A DNA stretch of 64,000 nucleotides, taken from contig DATASQ010000057.1 of assembly GCA_036269135.1 (NCBI GenBank), positions 62,001 to 126,000 on the forward strand, given 5' to 3'. The position numbers and the translations under genes were made by a program. This document shows, piece after piece, positions 1-8,147 of the stretch (positions are counted from its first letter, which is position 1; every line of letters begins with the position of its first letter). This DNA is from Palsa-343 sp036269135 (GTDB lineage Bacteria; Acidobacteriota; Terriglobia; Terriglobales; Acidobacteriaceae). Below the pieces are notes generated by a model. It saw only the letters and a program-made list of their open reading frames with translations. It did not search any database and was not told the DNA's origin.

Positions 1-605
1 TGCGGGTCAATGCGGCGCTGGTGATCGGCTCGCTTTGGACGATTCCCGTGGGCGTGGCGATTGGTTTCAATCCGCGGGTGTCGCAGCTGCTGCAGCCGAT
101 TGCCCAGATTGCGGCTTCCTTCCCGGCCACGGCTTTGTTCCCCCTGATCCTGGTGGCGCTGGCGCGAGTGGGCGTCGGGCTGGGGCTGGGATCGGTGGTG
201 CTGATGCTGCTGGCGGCGCAGTGGTACATCCTGTTTAACGTGATTGCCGGCGCGCAGGCCATCCCCTCGGAGTTGCGTGAGGTGGCGCGGCTGTTTCGAT
301 TCCGCGACGTGCAGCGGTGGAGAACGGTGATCCTGCCGGGGATTTTCCCGTTCCTCATCACCGGGCTGATTACCGCGTCGGGCGGAGCGTGGAACGCGTC
401 GATTGTCGCGGAATATTTCCAGCTGAAGGGGAACACGCTCGCGACGCTGGGCCTGGGGGCGCAGATCAGCGCGGCCAGCGACAAGGGGAATTACCCGGTG
501 CTGCTGGCCGCGACCATGATCATGGCGCTGATGGTGGTGACGATCAATCGGCTGGTGTGGCGCCCGCTCTACCGGCTGGCGGAGACGAAGTACCGGCTGG
601 ATTAG
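1..605 (+). CDS. ABC transporter permease, NitT/TauT type (5' end outside window)
   Basis: The reading frame is open from the first bases, so the start lies upstream of the window; about 200 C-terminal residues are visible. They are strongly hydrophobic, with several membrane helices, and carry the BPD_transp_1 EAA-type loop around SELREVARLFRFRD...ILPGIFPFL, the site that contacts the ATPase. The ending NRLVWRPLYRLAE is typical of permeases of the nitrate/sulfonate/taurine class (known family feature). Substrate cannot be told from this fragment. The GTG at 21 is an internal codon and not a convincing start. No ATPase or binding-protein gene follows, so partners must lie upstream. Confidence 0.85.
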   Translation, partial: RVNAALVIGSLWTIPVGVAIGFNPRVSQLLQPIAQIAASFPATALFPLILVALARVGVGLGLGSVVLMLLAAQWYILFNVIAGAQAIPSELREVARLFRFRDVQRWRTVILPGIFPFLITGLITASGGAWNASIVAEYFQLKGNTLATLGLGAQISAASDKGNYPVLLAATMIMALMVVTINRLVWRPLYRLAETKYRLD

Positions 606-829
606 CAAGGCGTCAGGGTACAGGGGTCCGGAGTGGCACGAGACCGGGTTCCGGCTGGACCAGGCGGCGTTTCTTGCTCATTGCCAGTGGCTGTGGATTC
701 CCTTAGAATCCCCGTGCTCTCCAATCGCCAATTCCCCTGCGCTGATTGTTGCGCTGTTGTCATCGACCCAACCGGGTAAACAGGCGCACTCGGCCTGCGG
801 CCCGACCGAAGGGCCTTAAGGAGGCCGAC

Positions 830-1141
830 GTGAAATATCTCGTTTCCTGGCGCGAGCGCCCGGCAGCATCTGCCAAAGACTACGAAGCCGCGCATGAGCG
901 CATCCTGTCGATTTTCAAAGACTATAAGTTCCCGGCCAGTTTCTCCATCCAGCAGTTCGTGGTGCGCGTCGGCGATTACGGCGGCTACATGGTGGTCGAG
1001 ACGGATAGTGCCGCGGACATCCAGTATGTGACCAGCGTGTTTGCCGCCTTCGAGTTCAAGGTCGAACCGGTGCTCGATGTGATGGACGCGGTCGCAGCGG
1101 AGATGAAGGCCATTGAATACCTGAAGAAAAACGTGTCTTAA
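830..1141 (+). CDS. DUF3303 family protein
   Basis: A 103-residue protein beginning MKYLVSWRERP, the usual opening of DUF3303 proteins, which are small alpha/beta (dimeric ferredoxin-like barrel) proteins of unknown function. The GTG start at 830 is chosen because a perfect AAGGAGG Shine-Dalgarno (818-824) sits five bases before it; the frame is open further upstream but without such a site. The central part (FVVRVGDYGGYMVVETD) and the closing helix match the family layout. It stands alone between the ABC permease and a convergent kinase gene, so context gives no function. Confidence 0.8.
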   Translation: MKYLVSWRERPAASAKDYEAAHERILSIFKDYKFPASFSIQQFVVRVGDYGGYMVVETDSAADIQYVTSVFAAFEFKVEPVLDVMDAVAAEMKAIEYLKKNVS

Positions 1142-1153
1142 GGGGTAAGCGCA

Positions 1154-1200
1154 ATTGGGGCCGTGAAGAAGACGCCGCACTCAATCGCACCTGCCCCAAT
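1154..1200. terminator. possible inverted repeat between convergent genes
   Basis: ATTGGGGC (1154-1161) pairs with GCCCCAAT (1193-1200) across a 31-base loop, between the ends of the DUF3303 gene and the convergent kinase gene. There is no T-run, so a factor-independent terminator is only a weak possibility. Confidence 0.25.
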
Positions 1201-1248
1201 GGAATAGGCCTGAGCAGCGGCCTTGCAGGCTCTTGCGCTCGGGGATAC

Positions 1249-3693
1249 CTACGTGCTGGATTCGGCCAGTAACCTTTTCCAGGTTTTTTGGTTGCGGCGC
1301 CAGCTTTTCTTCAGGTCTTCGAGGATGCGCTCGAAGTCGGCGTGCTCGCGCAGGCGATTCCAGGCCGGGTTCTTCGAAAACCAGGGGTAGTTTTCGTTGC
1401 CCAGATAGATGGCGCGGCGCAGCCAGTGCAGGGCTTCGCTCTCGTCGCCATCGACGGCAAAGTAGGTGGCCAGCCGGTAGGCCATCTCGCTGTCGGCCTC
1501 CGCTGCGGCAATCGACTCCTCGCCGACGAGCGATGCGCCGCGCTCCCGGTCGCCAATCTGCACGTAGCACATGGCCAGGGTGGGCACAGCGATGCGCATC
1601 GAGCTGTCGTCGCGGATGACCTCTTCGAGGATCTCGATGGCCTGGCGGAGGTCGCCCAGGCGCATGCGCTGGTAGGCGAGCGAGGTGCGCAGCAGCGGGT
1701 ACCGCGGTTCGAGGGTCAGACCCTTCTGCAGCTCCTCCTCGGCCAGCTCCAGCTGGTTCTGGTACTGGTACACGCGCGCGCGATGGTTGTAGATAACCGC
1801 GGCATTGGAGGGGTTGAGGATGAGCGAGCGGTGGAACTGCTCGAGTGCCTCCTCGTACATGCCGTCGATGCGCAGGGTGATGCCGGCGACGAGATGGACG
1901 TTCCAGTCGTTGGCGGCGGTGCGCAGCAGGTTTTCGATGCCGTGGCGGGCGCTCTCTTTTTCGCCGCGCGAGAGCAGCATGTACACGCGGTAGAGATTGG
2001 CTTCAATGGAGCCGGCGTCGAGCTCGAGGGCGCGATCGAGCGCCTTGCGCGCGGCCATCACGTGCAGGTGCCCGCCAAAGCCGTAGCGGATGTACTGGAG
2101 CTGGGCAACGCCGAGGCCGCTCCACGCCGGCGCGAACGTCGGATCGCTCACCGTGACGGCTTCAAAGAGCTCGCGGGCGCGATCGAGATCGGCCCGGCTG
2201 CCGGTGCGCTGCATGAAGCCCGAGAGCAGAGCGCGAGCCTGCAGGTACTCCTCCGAAAGCTCCTCGCCGAGGTGACGGGTGCGGAGCGCGGCCTGATGGT
2301 TGGCCGCGGGCTGCAGCTGGCCCAGTCCCTGCAGGGAGGCGAAGACCTCGTTGCAGATTTCCGTCTGCACCGCAATCAGATCGAAGGAGGGCACGCTGAT
2401 GGCCCCGCCGCCGCGCACGCTCTGCGTGCCGACCTCGAGGAGCTGCCAGTTGAGGTCGAAACCCTGTTCGGAGCGCATGAAGCTGCCGGTGAGAACCCAG
2501 GCGACGAGCAGCTTCTGCCCGATGGCAAGGGGGTCCATCTGGGCCAGAGGCAGGTGCATGAGCGCGCTGGACGGACGCACCACCAGGGACGACATGCGGG
2601 CGATGCGGGTGGCGATGGCGTCGGCCAGGGCGAACCCGTAGAGCGGCGCAACCTCGGCCGCGCCCAGATTCTGGAAGGGCAGCACGAGGATCGTATTCTG
2701 CGCGCCTTTTTCATCGGAGGACTCGCGGAAGCGCTCGGCCAGCATGGAGAGCAGCCCGGTGGCGCGCTTCTCCTGCTCGGCAGGCGTGGAGGGCGGCAGG
2801 ATAGCGGCCGCGTCGCCTGGGATAATGCCGGTTTCCAGCTGCAGCGCCTTCATGATCGTCTTCAGCGCCTCGCGCACTTCCGCGGCGCTTCCGTAGCGGT
2901 CGGCCGGCGTCTTCTTCAGCAGGCAGAGGATGACGGAGTTCAGTTCGTTGGGGATCTTCTCGATGGGCGGCGGATCGAAGTACTGGATGGCGCGGATGCT
3001 TTGGAACTCGTCGCCATCGGGGCGCGCGAAGGGATGGCGGCCGCTGGCCAGCTCGTAGAGAATGACGCCCAGCGCCCACAGATCGCTCTGCACGCTGCTC
3101 TGGCCGGTGACGAACTGCTCGGGAGCCATGTAGGCGATGGTGCCGCCGCGCGCGGTGTAGGTGGCAATGGCCGCTCCGGGTTTGCGCCGCGACGCCTTCG
3201 CCGGGTCGAACTCGGCTTCTTCCGGCGGCAGGCGGCGGGCGAGACCGAAGTCGAGAATCTTGGCCAGACCGCCGTCGGTGAGCATCACGTTGGCCGGCTT
3301 CAGGTCGCGGTGGAAGATGCCCAGAGAGTGGGCGGCGCTCAGGCCGTCGGCGATCTGGATGCCGACCGAAAGGACGAGCTGCAGGCTGGCCGGGCCCCGG
3401 GCGATGAGCTTGTCGAGGGACTGCCCCGGCACGTATTGCATCACGATGAAGGCTTCCTCGCCCTCTTCCCCGACTTCGTAGATGGCGCAGACGTTGGGGT
3501 GCTCGATGGCCGAGGCCATGCGCGCTTCGCGCAGGATGGTGGTGCGCATCTGCTCCTGGGTGAGCGCGCCCCGCTTCAGGACTTTGAGCACGACGGGGCG
3601 CATCAGCTGGGTGTCGTTGGCCAGATAGACGATGCCGCTGCCGCCGGCCCCCAGCTTGCGAGCCAGCTCATAGTGGGTGATGGTGCGCTTCAT
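1249..3693 (-). CDS. Ser/Thr protein kinase with TolB/FlgO-like middle and TPR C-terminus
   Basis: 814 residues. An N-terminal Hanks-type kinase domain (about 8-275) has every catalytic element: glycine loop GAGGSG (15-20), ATP lysine K37, HRDLKPAN with D130, DFG at 148-150 and MAPEQ near 189. After it, a segment around 330-390 (ILVLPFQNLG...ALADAIATRIAR) resembles the TolB/FlgO-like region found between kinase or cyclase domains and TPRs. The C-terminal half (about 470-800) is helical repeat typical of TPRs. No membrane helix is evident, so it is probably cytoplasmic, phosphorylating proteins recruited by the TPRs. It is monocistronic and divergent from the toxin-antitoxin pair at 3763. Substrates unknown. 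Confidence 0.9.
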   Translation of the reverse strand: MKRTITHYELARKLGAGGSGIVYLANDTQLMRPVVLKVLKRGALTQEQMRTTILREARMASAIEHPNVCAIYEVGEEGEEAFIVMQYVPGQSLDKLIARGPASLQLVLSVGIQIADGLSAAHSLGIFHRDLKPANVMLTDGGLAKILDFGLARRLPPEEAEFDPAKASRRKPGAAIATYTARGGTIAYMAPEQFVTGQSSVQSDLWALGVILYELASGRHPFARPDGDEFQSIRAIQYFDPPPIEKIPNELNSVILCLLKKTPADRYGSAAEVREALKTIMKALQLETGIIPGDAAAILPPSTPAEQEKRATGLLSMLAERFRESSDEKGAQNTILVLPFQNLGAAEVAPLYGFALADAIATRIARMSSLVVRPSSALMHLPLAQMDPLAIGQKLLVAWVLTGSFMRSEQGFDLNWQLLEVGTQSVRGGGAISVPSFDLIAVQTEICNEVFASLQGLGQLQPAANHQAALRTRHLGEELSEEYLQARALLSGFMQRTGSRADLDRARELFEAVTVSDPTFAPAWSGLGVAQLQYIRYGFGGHLHVMAARKALDRALELDAGSIEANLYRVYMLLSRGEKESARHGIENLLRTAANDWNVHLVAGITLRIDGMYEEALEQFHRSLILNPSNAAVIYNHRARVYQYQNQLELAEEELQKGLTLEPRYPLLRTSLAYQRMRLGDLRQAIEILEEVIRDDSSMRIAVPTLAMCYVQIGDRERGASLVGEESIAAAEADSEMAYRLATYFAVDGDESEALHWLRRAIYLGNENYPWFSKNPAWNRLREHADFERILEDLKKSWRRNQKTWKRLLAESST

Positions 3694-3762
3694 CTGGTTT
3701 CAGTGTAGCGGACTGCAGAGCGGCAAGATGTGCTATTCTTACTTCTTGAATGGAGAGTAAAG

Positions 3763-4011
3763 ATGCCCGGGAGCAGAATCAGTAGCAAAGGCCAAGTGAC
3801 GATTCCTCAGGAGGTTAGGATTCGGCTGGGTCTTCGGCCCGGGGACCGCGTGGAGTTTGTTCACGAGGGGGGGAAGACCGTGATTCTTCCTGAACGCAGG
3901 CAGCTGCATTCCTTTCGGGAATACATTGGGGCCGCCCCCGGATTGCACACCCGTGAAGCGATCGATAGCTGGGTTCGTGAGATACGCGAGGATGACCGTC
4001 TCCCCGAATGA
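3763..4011 (+). CDS. AbrB/MazE-type antitoxin
   Basis: 82 residues with the swapped-hairpin AbrB signature near the N-terminus (SSKGQVTIPQEVRIRLGLRPGDRVEF), a DNA-binding fold that in antitoxins represses its own operon. The C-terminal half (HSFREYIGAAPGL...SWVREIREDD) would bind the toxin. The ATG at 3763 follows GGAGAG (3752-3757) with good spacing; an upstream in-frame GTG at 3730 lacks a site. The stop overlaps the toxin start by four bases (ATGA), showing translational coupling. Confidence 0.85.
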   Translation: MPGSRISSKGQVTIPQEVRIRLGLRPGDRVEFVHEGGKTVILPERRQLHSFREYIGAAPGLHTREAIDSWVREIREDDRLPE

Positions 4012-4427
4012 GAACCGCGATCGATACGAATGTCGTCTCAGCGGTGTGGGGGCGCGAGGCCGCGGCGGAAAAAATTTCCTTATGGCTCGACGATGCAGCC
4101 ACCCAGGGAGACCTGGTCATCAGCCCGGCGGTTTATGTCGAGTTGAGAGCGAATCCATACGTCGCCGCAACTTTTGTGGATCGATTTCTCGACACGATGC
4201 GAATCACGGTGGACTGGATTGTGGAACAGGAGATCTGGCTGCTCACCGCGGAGCGCTTCGAAATATACGCGCATCGCCGCCGCCATCCCGGGACCATGGA
4301 GCCGAAGCGGTTCCCTGCTGATTTTCTGATCGCCGCGCATGCTCTGCTGCATGCGGACCGGCTGGTTACGCTGGACGAGTGGCGATACCGGACAGATTTC
4401 CCGGAACTGATCGTCGCCGAACTATAA
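4008..4427 (+). CDS. PIN-domain toxin (VapC-like)
   Basis: 139 residues. The PIN nuclease acidic residues can be seen: D6 in AIDTNVV, a Glu in VYVELRAN, an Asp in FPADFLIAAHAL, and an Asp in LVTLDEWRY near the C-terminus. Such proteins are Mg-dependent ribonucleases held inactive by the co-encoded antitoxin (known family). It overlaps the AbrB-type gene by four bases, so the pair forms a type II module. The target RNA cannot be read from sequence. Confidence 0.85.
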   Translation: MRTAIDTNVVSAVWGREAAAEKISLWLDDAATQGDLVISPAVYVELRANPYVAATFVDRFLDTMRITVDWIVEQEIWLLTAERFEIYAHRRRHPGTMEPKRFPADFLIAAHALLHADRLVTLDEWRYRTDFPELIVAEL

Positions 4428-4444
4428 CGATCAGAGACCGAAGC

Positions 4445-4759
4445 TCAGTCGCTCGAGACAGCTTTGCGAAGCCGCACGCCCTGCTTGTTGAGCTCTTCCA
4501 TGAAGTCCTCGATGCGGACGAGAAAGTCCTGGCTGGAGCGGAGCAGGCGGGGCACCTGATCCCAGAAGTCGCGGACCGCTTCGGGATTTTCGAGCAGCGC
4601 GACGGCGGCGCCGGCGGCAGCCACCGCGAGGGCCGATTTCCGGCGGCCGGTGATCAGCAGAATGGCGCCCACCAGCAACGAACCTGCCGCCACGCTGCGC
4701 GTCCAGGGCATTTCTTCCATCTGCCGAGCGATTTTCATAGGAGCGACTTCAATATCCAT
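4445..4759 (-). CDS. small membrane protein, unknown
   Basis: 104 residues. One hydrophobic hairpin or two helices can be seen around 20-60 (SVAAGSLLVGAILLI and ALAVAAAGAAVALL), followed by a charged amphipathic tail that begins near residue 57. I do not recognise a named family. It lies 21 bases after the stop of the zinc-ribbon gene on the same strand, so both are probably co-transcribed. Start at 4759 is the longest choice; an internal ATG at 4738 is equally possible because neither has a clear ribosome site. Confidence 0.6.
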   Translation of the reverse strand: MDIEVAPMKIARQMEEMPWTRSVAAGSLLVGAILLITGRRKSALAVAAAGAAVALLENPEAVRDFWDQVPRLLRSSQDFLVRIEDFMEELNKQGVRLRKAVSSD

Positions 4760-4780
4760 AAAATTTGAGATGCGCCGCGC

Positions 4781-5101
4781 TTAATCGAGATCGAATTCGC
4801 GGAGCGGTTTGCCGGTATCCGGCGTTTCTTTGGCCTTTTTGATCGCCTCAGCGAAGCGTTTGTTGAAGAGATCCTCGCGGTTCTTTTCCGCCTCGAGCGA
4901 CTGGCGGAAGAGGCTTTCCTTGCGCTCTTCGGCTTCGCGCATGGCGCGAGTGGCCTGATCGAAATCCTCGAAGGTGCGCTTGCGCGGAGCCGGCGTGTGA
5001 GCGATGACGGCGCGGGTGGCCGCGTCCACCTTGAGCATAGCCCCACAGTCGGGGCAGGCAACTTCGAAGATCTCCTGCGTGGATTTGCCCTTTTGCGACA
5101 T
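4781..5101 (-). CDS. small zinc-ribbon/coiled-coil protein, unknown
   Basis: 106 residues. An N-terminal CPDCGAMLKVD forms one CxxC knuckle; a second CxxC pair is absent, so metal binding would need a dimer or partner. Residues about 40-95 are highly charged and helical (FDQATRAMREAEERKESL and following), a likely coiled coil. It is the first gene of a two-gene run with the membrane protein at 4445. Function unknown; the shape suggests a regulatory or adaptor protein. Confidence 0.6.
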   Translation of the reverse strand: MSQKGKSTQEIFEVACPDCGAMLKVDAATRAVIAHTPAPRKRTFEDFDQATRAMREAEERKESLFRQSLEAEKNREDLFNKRFAEAIKKAKETPDTGKPLREFDLD

Positions 5102-5239
5102 ACAGCCCTTCCAGAGAGTGAGTGTACCGCAAGGAAGGGACGGGGGACAGGGGGCAGAGGGCCGGCAGGGAGAGAGTCATTACGCTGATCGGCATGACGC
5201 TGTTTAGCGTACTAACGCACCAGCACCAGCACCGGCCCC

Positions 5240-6823
5240 TCACAGCCAGATGGCTTTGTGCCCGGTGCAGTCCGGCGTGGCCTGCTCGACAAACGTCGAG
5301 AGCAGCGCCGTGCCATAGCGCGCCAGATACGCGACGCCGCCGATGGTCCGCTCCTGGGGATGCCGGTCGGGGAAGAGATTGAAGCAGAGCGTGTCCACGT
5401 GGCGGCGGATGCTCGCCTCGCGCTGCAGCTGGTAATTGGCGGCCAGGCGGCGGAGGCGGTTCATCTGGTAACGCATTTTCGACGCGGAGACGCGGGCGGC
5501 GCGGCCGAGGCTGGGGTCCAGCGACTCGGCCCAGGCCAGCAGGCCGTCCAGCTCTTCGTTGAGAGCATTGCCGGTCGCCGCCAGGTGGCGCTTCCCTTCC
5601 GGCGGCATGGAGCGCGCGCCGAGGCGGTGGGCCAGCTCGTCGGGGTGCGCCTGCAGGATGTCGGCGAGGCTCAGCTCGTGGCGGGCCATCACCTGGGCGA
5701 TGGCGGGCTCGATGAGCGTAGCGCTGAGGCGCGGCAGCACCGGCGTCGCTCGGCCGAGGATGGCGTCAAAGAGAACCTGCGACTGGGCGAAGTAGGCGAT
5801 CTCGGCAGGGCCGCCAACCGTGGCGAGGGTCGGCAGCAGGAAATCCTGAAAGACGGGGCGCAGCAGCGCGTTGGGGCTCAGGCGCTCGGGCGCGGTGTCG
5901 AGGATCGCGAGCAGGTCGGCGGTGGAGTACTGCGCTTTCCCGGCCAGCCAGCTTCCATTTTTGCGGCGGAGAGCTGTGCGGGCGCCGGTGGCCTCGTCCA
6001 GAAGAAAGAGCAGGCTGCTGCCTGGCGCGACGAGGACCTGCGAGTGGTAGCCGCGCTCGGCGAGGAGCTTGTCCCGCTCGTGCAGGGCCGCCTCCAGCGC
6101 CTCGGCATGCTCCAGAGCGTGACGCAGGACGGGCGCACCCAGCGCGTGAAAGCCGCGGGTGGAGGCGTCGATGACGACCAGACCGAAATCGGCGAACGCG
6201 GCGGCAAGAAAGCCCGCAAAGGCAGAGGTGAACGTGGCGTCCGGCGTGTAGCAGGCGGCGAGAAGGTCAAATTCGGGCGTGCCGCCGATCAACTCCGCGG
6301 CACGGTCCAGCGCGGTCCGGACCCCGGGGCCCAGGCGAAGCCCGCCCACAGGCTGGCCGTGCGACAGCGGATCGAGGTGAACGCGCAGGGTATGGAGCGC
6401 GTGCCGCGAGGGCAGCGTAACGTGGTCGGCTTCCGCGAAATCGTGGTCTTCGCTGGCCAGCCAGAAAATGGGCACGGCATTCGCTGCCTGGGCGCGCTGG
6501 ATGACGGTAGCGGCCTTGAGGAGCGTGAAGAGCGGACCGGTGAAGAGGGCGACCTGCTGGCCGGTGAGGAAGGCGCCCGCTCCCTGGCGAAGGCGTTCGA
6601 TATTGGCCAGCGTTTTCGGACCCGCATGCCAGTTTCGATTCTGCTCGAGGAGGATATCGGCGACGGCGCTGCGGTGGGCCTGGGTTTGCTCGGGCACTGC
6701 CGTGGGAACTTCCGACGGGCCCTGGCGGTAAAAGGGCGAAAGCCCCTCGCGGCTGGAGGCGTAGTCAAGAAACAGCCGGCTGAGCCGGGGGAGCAGCGAG
6801 ATGGGATAACAGTCGACGTTCAC
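5240..6823 (-). CDS. bshC: bacillithiol biosynthesis cysteine-adding enzyme BshC
   Basis: About 527 residues from the GTG at 6823 (MNVDCYPISLLPRLSRLF). BshC adds cysteine to glucosaminyl-malate in the last step of making bacillithiol, a low-molecular-weight thiol. Recognisable family blocks are FLTGQQVALFTGPLFTLLKA, IFWLASEDHDFAE, and the late TVGGPAEIAYFAQ. The C-terminal third holds long helices matching the dimerising coiled coil of the family. An upstream ATG at 6889 would add 22 residues rich in Pro/Arg; I prefer the GTG because homologs tend to start near this point, but the ribosome site is weak for both. No bshA or bshB is in the window. Confidence 0.88.
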   Translation of the reverse strand: MNVDCYPISLLPRLSRLFLDYASSREGLSPFYRQGPSEVPTAVPEQTQAHRSAVADILLEQNRNWHAGPKTLANIERLRQGAGAFLTGQQVALFTGPLFTLLKAATVIQRAQAANAVPIFWLASEDHDFAEADHVTLPSRHALHTLRVHLDPLSHGQPVGGLRLGPGVRTALDRAAELIGGTPEFDLLAACYTPDATFTSAFAGFLAAAFADFGLVVIDASTRGFHALGAPVLRHALEHAEALEAALHERDKLLAERGYHSQVLVAPGSSLLFLLDEATGARTALRRKNGSWLAGKAQYSTADLLAILDTAPERLSPNALLRPVFQDFLLPTLATVGGPAEIAYFAQSQVLFDAILGRATPVLPRLSATLIEPAIAQVMARHELSLADILQAHPDELAHRLGARSMPPEGKRHLAATGNALNEELDGLLAWAESLDPSLGRAARVSASKMRYQMNRLRRLAANYQLQREASIRRHVDTLCFNLFPDRHPQERTIGGVAYLARYGTALLSTFVEQATPDCTGHKAIWL

Positions 6824-7019
6824 AGCCGCAGGTCTGCACTCCAGTCTCTCACGCGCATCGGCTGCGTTCGGGATCCGAGGCCGCGGCATGTACGGCTCCG
6901 GGGGAGGGCCGCGACAATCGGATGCCGTAGCCGATGGAGAAGATGCAGAAACGGGGCCTCGCCGCGAGTGCACTCTGGAAACCCCTGGATGGTACCGTAG
7001 GAAGCATCGGAGGCAGCGC

Positions 7020-7664
7020 ATGGCGAAGAAGGAACGGTCGAAGAAAACTCTGAAGAACGCGGTAGCCGACGCTGCGCCGGTGAAGCGGAAGCTGAAGATC
7101 GATTCGGGTGGTCCGGCGAAGGTGCTGTCGTCGAAGATTGCCTATGACGGGCCGCTGTTTCGCGTGCAGACGGACTTGATCCGCGAGCCGAATGGGAAGC
7201 AGGTCACCCGCGACGTGATCCGCCACGGCGGCTCGGCGGTGATTCTGGCCATCGACAGCTCGAAGAGCCGGAAGGATCCTCTCGTGCTGCTCGAACGGCA
7301 ATTCCGTCACGCCGCGCAACAGTACTTATACGAGCTGCCGGCGGGCAAAATGGACCCAGGCGAGAACCACCTCGAGGCGGCGAAACGCGAGCTGCTGGAG
7401 GAAACCGGCTACCAGGCGCGCAAGTGGTCAAAGCTGGTGAAGTATTTCGCAAGTCCCGGATTCCTTGGCGAATGGCATCAGGTTTTTCTGGCGGAAGACC
7501 TTGTGCCCGGCCAGGCGCAACCCGAGGAGGACGAATCCATCGAGCTGCAATTTGTGCCTGTCTCGCGCCTCCTCCGGTTGATCGACAAGGGGCAAATCCT
7601 GGACGGCAAGACCGTCCTTGCGGTGATGTATTACGTTCGTAGCCAGGGGCGTCGGCAGAAGTAA
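7020..7664 (+). CDS. NUDIX hydrolase, ADP-ribose pyrophosphatase type
   Basis: 214 residues. The NUDIX box is complete (GKMDPGENHLEAAKRELLEETGY: Gx5Ex7REUxEEx-type pattern), and upstream YDGPLFRVQTDLI and RHGGSAVILAI match the ADP-sugar pyrophosphatase branch. The protein would split ADP-ribose or related nucleotide sugars into AMP and sugar phosphate. The N-terminal 30 residues are Lys-rich and outside the domain. ATG at 7020 is preceded by CGGAGG (7008-7013). It is divergent from bshC. Confidence 0.85.
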   Translation: MAKKERSKKTLKNAVADAAPVKRKLKIDSGGPAKVLSSKIAYDGPLFRVQTDLIREPNGKQVTRDVIRHGGSAVILAIDSSKSRKDPLVLLERQFRHAAQQYLYELPAGKMDPGENHLEAAKRELLEETGYQARKWSKLVKYFASPGFLGEWHQVFLAEDLVPGQAQPEEDESIELQFVPVSRLLRLIDKGQILDGKTVLAVMYYVRSQGRRQK

Positions 7665-7777
7665 CCTCGCGCTTCCTGTTTTCCAGAAGAAAACCCAAAG
7701 GCCACAGCACAGCGTCTCTATTCGACAGCAGGTTGGATTCCCCAACCATAGTCTGCCTGAGAGGAAGGTTCGCGTTT

Positions 7778-7996
7778 GTGGCTCAATACAAAGGCAAGGT
7801 GAAGTGGTTCAACAATGCGAAGGGGTACGGATTTATCGGCCGCGACGATGGGCCGGATGTGTTCGTCCATTACAGTGCGATCCAGGTGGACGGATACAAG
7901 AGCCTGAAAGAGGGCGATGACGTCGAATTCGACATCGTTCAGGGCCAAAAGGGACCGCAGGCAGATCAGGTAATCCGGGCCCGGGAGGTCGCCTGA
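7778..7996 (+). CDS. cold-shock domain protein (CspA family)
   Basis: 72 residues spanning exactly one cold-shock domain: GKVKWFNNAKGYGFIGRDD holds RNP1 (KGYGFI) and DVFVHYSAI holds RNP2. These proteins bind single-stranded RNA/DNA and melt mRNA structure. The GTG at 7778 is chosen because GAGGAAGG (7761-7768) precedes it at proper distance and because the product then starts at the domain edge. A strong terminator follows directly, so the gene is monocistronic. Confidence 0.92.
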   Translation: MAQYKGKVKWFNNAKGYGFIGRDDGPDVFVHYSAIQVDGYKSLKEGDDVEFDIVQGQKGPQADQVIRAREVA

Positions 7997-8035
7997 GGGC
8001 AGCGACCCGTCCGGATTTCCATCGAGATTAGGCAG

Positions 8036-8059
8036 AGCCCGCGTCGAAGCGGGCTTTTT
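8036..8059 (+). terminator. intrinsic terminator after the cold-shock gene
   Basis: AGCCCGC (8036-8042) and GCGGGCT (8049-8055) form a 7-bp stem with a six-base loop, followed by a run of five T (8055-8059). It lies 40 bases after the cold-shock stop codon. Confidence 0.85.
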
Positions 8060-8147
8060 GCCCTGAGACCGCGGCCTGTCTCCGGCCCACCGGCTCTCCC
8101 CTCTGCTTCTGGATTCCCTCTTCCGGAAAGTGGTGTAATCGTCTCCG

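Noticed and set aside
1288..3708. 806-codon open frame on the plus strand opposite the kinase gene
   Set aside because: Mirror of the kinase codon use in GC-rich DNA; its translation is composition-biased and has no domain-like motifs.
5258..7000. 580-codon plus-strand frame opposite bshC
   Set aside because: Antisense shadow; no recognisable motifs, no ribosome site.
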